Source: Actinomycetes bacterium
GTDB lineage: Bacteria > Actinomycetota > Actinomycetes > Mycobacteriales > Mycobacteriaceae
Direction of reading: 5' to 3'
NCBI GenBank assembly: GCA_023404955.1
Contig: JAEXZY010000027.1
Coordinates: 1-64,000, forward strand
DNA length: 64,000 nt
The notes below the pieces were generated by a model, which did no database searches, was not told the DNA's origin, and was given only the letters and a program-made list of their open reading frames with translations. Shown here piece by piece: positions 61,186 through 64,000 of this stretch (the stretch's first letter is position 1; every line of letters starts with the position of its first letter). The translations under genes were made by a program, and so were the position numbers.

Positions 61186-63386
61186 CGCGGTCGGGGCAGT
61201 GTGCCCTCGCCGAATCCCTGCTCCAGCGCGGTCAGCATCATCTTCCAGAATTCGGGGAACTTGACCCCCGCGCGGTGCGGCACCGGATCGGTGGCGACCC
61301 GCTGACCCCATCGGCCCCGGAAGCCCTTCGTTCCGTCGTCGGACGGCCACCACACCTGTGTGGCGCGATCCACCACGAAGTCGTACCGGCGGCCCGACGG
61401 GGACTGGACACCCTGATCGCTGACCCAGTCGAACAGCCGATCGGTCACATCGTCGATCGCCAAGCCTCTGGGCCGCACCGTGATTCCCTGCTCCGCGGTG
61501 GCCGGGGCGGCGTCGGGATTGGGCGGGTCGGTCGGCGGCGGGACGAACGGGGGAGTCCCGTCGGCGCCGAAGGGCGAGCCGACCTTCGGGATGCCCTCGA
61601 TGATGCCGGCGACCAGGCCGACGAGCGCGCCGATCGGGCCGAGTATGCCGCCGGCGCGCATCTTCACGAGTATCAGGACCCAGCCGTTCTCGGTGAAGCT
61701 GTCCTTCTGCGCGGGAATGTCGGGCGTGCCGGGGGAAGCGGGCGGTACGGCGCTGGGGGTGTCGTACTTCCCGCAGTCTGCCGGGACCGATGACGCCGGA
61801 TACGGGGACACCTCGTGTTGGCCCGGGGTGGTGTACATGCTGTGTGAGCCGTGCGCGATGTAAAACCGCGGGTGGTCGTCGAGGACGTCGGGCTGCACGG
61901 GAGTGGAGGCCGATCCGCGGCGCCACGGCTCCACCTTGATCGTGACGCGTCCCTCGGGGTCGAACGCGTGCGGCCGCGCGGGTCGCGTTCCATCGGTCGA
62001 CGGTGCGGGCCGAGAGCCGGTGATGCCGAAGAACTGTGGGGTGTAGGTGTCCAACGAGGGCGGTCCCTGACCGTCGAGCAGCAGGGCGAAGCACTGCCAG
62101 TCGCCGGCGTGCGAGGCGAACTCCTTGGCCTCGATGTTGGGGCACTGGTCGGTGCCGATGGACTGCTCGTGCGCCGGGTAGAAGAAGTAGTAGCAGAGCA
62201 ACAGCGGGTTGGCGAAGTTCGCCAGTGTCGCCGTCAGGTCGAAGCCACCCTTCGTGCCGGCAGCGAGTGCCTTCAGTCGCGCCGTGTCGAACAACTCGGT
62301 GTGATACCAGTACTTGCTGTCGGCCAGATCGGTGCTGTACCGGCGCAGGATCTCGGTTCGGTCGACGTAGACGTTGGAGCTTCCCGCGCTCACACCGGCT
62401 TCGGCAACCTCGTCGCGATTCTTCCAGCCGCCGACCTCGAGGAAGCGCTCCTTGGTGCTCCCCGCAGCGACGAAGTCCGGGGTACCGAGGAATTTCCCCG
62501 GCTCGTTCTGCGCAGCGGCCAGCGTCCCGGCCTTCGCCAACGGGGCTGCGCCCCAACTGCCTTTGGTGTCGAACGGCGCCTTGGCGCTCCACAGCGCAGC
62601 GGCCTCCACGTAGCGCTTGGCATTGACCGGGACGAACGACTCCGAAGGGTGCAGGTGCAGGATCGGTTCGTAGCGCCGGGTGAGATCGATGGCAGGGTTT
62701 CCCGTCGGGGGCGTCGTCCCGCCCGCACGAGGCGCTTTGACGCCGACGATCAGGGCCACCGCGTTCTGGTCGCCCGTCCACGTCCACGCCGCGGTGGTGG
62801 TGCCCGCCAGGGCATCCTGCGTCTGCAGAGTGAGGCCCTTGCCGAGGGGTTGATTCGCCGTCTCCTCACCGATCTCGGTGAAGCCTGCCCCGGGCGTGAC
62901 CGGACTCGGCTGCCCGGTGGGCGCCAGCAGGATGGCGCCGATGGCGCGGTCACGGGCTTTGTCGGCGGGAGTGAACGTGGCATCCAGTCGTGCCCCGCTG
63001 CCGCGCACCGGCTGGCTGAAACCGATGGCGCCTGAGCCGTTGAGTCCGGTCGCGTCGACGTCGGTGTACTCGACGATCGACCAGGCACACAGTTGCTGAA
63101 CCTGGTCGGCGAAATCGATGTCCACCGCACCGGCGGCGGGTGCGGGTCCGCGCGCCCGCAGGCACGTCAGCCGGCGTTCACCGTCGGGGGTGGTGACGCT
63201 GTCGACGACCTCCCAGGTCAGTCCCGGGCTGCTGAGCCGCGGGGTGGTCAGCGTGCCAGATGTCAGCGGTCGCTTGACGTTTGCGACGAAGGCGAGAACC
63301 AGTGCATCCGCAGTCGGGGCCACCTGGCCGGTGGTGTAGTGCGCGGTGCTGCGGATGTCGCTGTCGACGATCAGTGAGCGGGCCAT
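61182..63386 (-). CDS. Vps62-related protein with an N-terminal extra domain
   Basis: The 734-residue protein has no clear signal peptide. Residues about 1-210 look like an all-beta binding domain (VDSDIRSTAHYTTGQVAPTA, then GVKAPRAGGTT). After a linker comes a Vps62/DUF946-like region with RRYEPILHLHPSESFVPVNA and RFYIAHGSHSMYTTPGQHEV, containing the H-S-H pattern. A Gly-rich hydrophobic stretch (ILGPIGALVGLVAGIIEGI) and a C-terminal domain follow. Function is unknown. It lies 4 bases after the stop of the LamG gene, so they are co-transcribed. Confidence 0.7.
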   Translation of the reverse strand: MARSLIVDSDIRSTAHYTTGQVAPTADALVLAFVANVKRPLTSGTLTTPRLSSPGLTWEVVDSVTTPDGERRLTCLRARGPAPAAGAVDIDFADQVQQLCAWSIVEYTDVDATGLNGSGAIGFSQPVRGSGARLDATFTPADKARDRAIGAILLAPTGQPSPVTPGAGFTEIGEETANQPLGKGLTLQTQDALAGTTTAAWTWTGDQNAVALIVGVKAPRAGGTTPPTGNPAIDLTRRYEPILHLHPSESFVPVNAKRYVEAAALWSAKAPFDTKGSWGAAPLAKAGTLAAAQNEPGKFLGTPDFVAAGSTKERFLEVGGWKNRDEVAEAGVSAGSSNVYVDRTEILRRYSTDLADSKYWYHTELFDTARLKALAAGTKGGFDLTATLANFANPLLLCYYFFYPAHEQSIGTDQCPNIEAKEFASHAGDWQCFALLLDGQGPPSLDTYTPQFFGITGSRPAPSTDGTRPARPHAFDPEGRVTIKVEPWRRGSASTPVQPDVLDDHPRFYIAHGSHSMYTTPGQHEVSPYPASSVPADCGKYDTPSAVPPASPGTPDIPAQKDSFTENGWVLILVKMRAGGILGPIGALVGLVAGIIEGIPKVGSPFGADGTPPFVPPPTDPPNPDAAPATAEQGITVRPRGLAIDDVTDRLFDWVSDQGVQSPSGRRYDFVVDRATQVWWPSDDGTKGFRGRWGQRVATDPVPHRAGVKFPEFWKMMLTALEQGFGEGTLPRPR

Positions 63387-63390
63387 GACG

Positions 63391-64000
63391 TCAGTTCCCT
63401 TCGCCCGAGAGCATCAGCAGTAGTTGCGGGTCGCAATCCAAGGGGGGCACCCGGTCGAGTATCTGGCGAAAGCACCGACTGTCGAGCAGTTCGCGGATGG
63501 CGCCCACCTGATCGAGCGGAACGCCTTCTGCGGTCAAGGTGTCCAGCAGCCGCATCAGGACCACCCCGATGGCGCCGAGTTCGCCTCGCGCCCAGAGTCT
63601 CTGGTACTCGGACAGCGCGTTCTGCCAGGCCAGCAAGGTTGCCGGACTGTGGGTCACCGCGACCGCCAGAGCCGCCTGTGCCTGGTTGATCATCCTGAAC
63701 AGTGAACCGGCGCACTCGACGTCGTCGGTAGCGAGATCGGTCAGCGCATCTCGATATCTCCGGCCCCACTCACGCCAGCAGTCCGACACGCCGCCGTCGA
63801 GAATGCGGATCAGGAAGTCGTGGGTGATCCGGTTCGGATCGGGTCGCCAGATCTTGACGTCGTCGATGAGGCCGTCGACCGGTAGACCGCCGCTCTTGTC
63901 GTTGCCGATGGTCAACGACGTCGTCGGCCGTATCGGTTCCAGCGGTCTGTCGTTCCAGGCCTTGACCAACTCACCGTTGAGGTAGAGCTGCACGTTGGAT
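63391..64000 (-). CDS. LamG/concanavalin-like domain protein, 5' part outside window
   Basis: The frame is open at the right edge, so the N-terminus is missing; at least 203 residues remain. It starts within SNVQLYLNGELVKAWNDRPL and passes TTSLTIGNDKSGGLPVDGLI and DDVKIWRP, the last strands of a LamG-type jelly roll. A helical C-terminal domain of about 140 residues follows (LFRMINQAQAALAVAVTHSP). It precedes the Vps62-like gene by four bases. It may bind carbohydrate. Confidence 0.7.
   Translation of the reverse strand, partial: SNVQLYLNGELVKAWNDRPLEPIRPTTSLTIGNDKSGGLPVDGLIDDVKIWRPDPNRITHDFLIRILDGGVSDCWREWGRRYRDALTDLATDDVECAGSLFRMINQAQAALAVAVTHSPATLLAWQNALSEYQRLWARGELGAIGVVLMRLLDTLTAEGVPLDQVGAIRELLDSRCFRQILDRVPPLDCDPQLLLMLSGEGN

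Noticed and set aside
59344..62787. A 1147-codon minus-strand open frame across the Ski2-like helicase and the Vps62-like gene
   Set aside because: It lies antisense to a helicase with all motifs intact and out of frame with the Vps62-like gene; composition is Arg/His/Gly-rich, typical of high-GC shadow frames.

Overview
The window reads as the chromosome of a fast-growing mycobacterium (Mycolicibacterium type). It is GC-rich, many genes start with GTG, neighbouring genes overlap by four bases, and the gene order matches the Mycobacterium tuberculosis block from Rv0428c (GNAT) to Rv0440 (groEL2). That comparison is made from memory of the M. tuberculosis map and has not been run as an alignment.

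Layout. Bases 1-4684 hold the left part of the conserved block: GNAT, def, a DUF3263 protein, a LytR_C membrane protein, sodC, a YbdK-like carboxylate-amine ligase and a Lon-substrate-binding-domain protein. Bases 4685-17593 interrupt the block. They carry a three-gene type VII (ESX) secretion-substrate cassette, a TIGR00027-type methyltransferase, a complete Mrp Na+/H+ antiporter operon (fused A-B, then C, D, E, F, G), a TrkA-type regulator, a CPA1 antiporter and an exported protein with an internal duplication. Bases 17685-23591 resume the block on the minus strand: two-domain CDC48-like AAA ATPase, pssA, psd, moeA and an SDR.

Bases 23592-34417 form a second insertion before groEL2. It holds a HAD phosphatase, an FAD oxidoreductase, a LuxR regulator, an SRPBCC protein, a DEAD helicase with a broken duplicate of its 3' end nearby, a cupin, a second SDR paralogue with a divergent TetR, a CtaG-like protein and two tail-to-tail VWA membrane proteins. 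groEL2 follows with two CIRCE operators and a clear intrinsic terminator.

Bases 36425-43241 hold accessory metabolism: an AbiEi/DUF559-like protein, an MFS transporter, an MDR oxidoreductase, an SDR, an AhpD-like protein, an amidohydrolase and a VOC protein. Bases 43222-51117 are a compact divergent cluster of six glycosyltransferases, one methyltransferase and a WcbI-domain protein, probably building an uncharacterised surface glycan. The rest holds a DinB protein, an aldehyde dehydrogenase, ppk2, a membrane protein, a 51-residue small protein, a SnoaL-like protein, a large LuxR (LAL-type) regulator, a Ski2-like helicase and, at the right edge, a Vps62-like plus LamG pair.

Two regions stand out as possible undescribed systems. 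One is the ESX cassette, which looks like chaperone, effector and immunity protein. The other is the divergent glycan cluster. A recurring fine-scale signal is a TANNNT box 6-8 bases before a start codon, the mark of leaderless transcripts. In one 22-bp gap two such boxes face opposite ways and share two bases.
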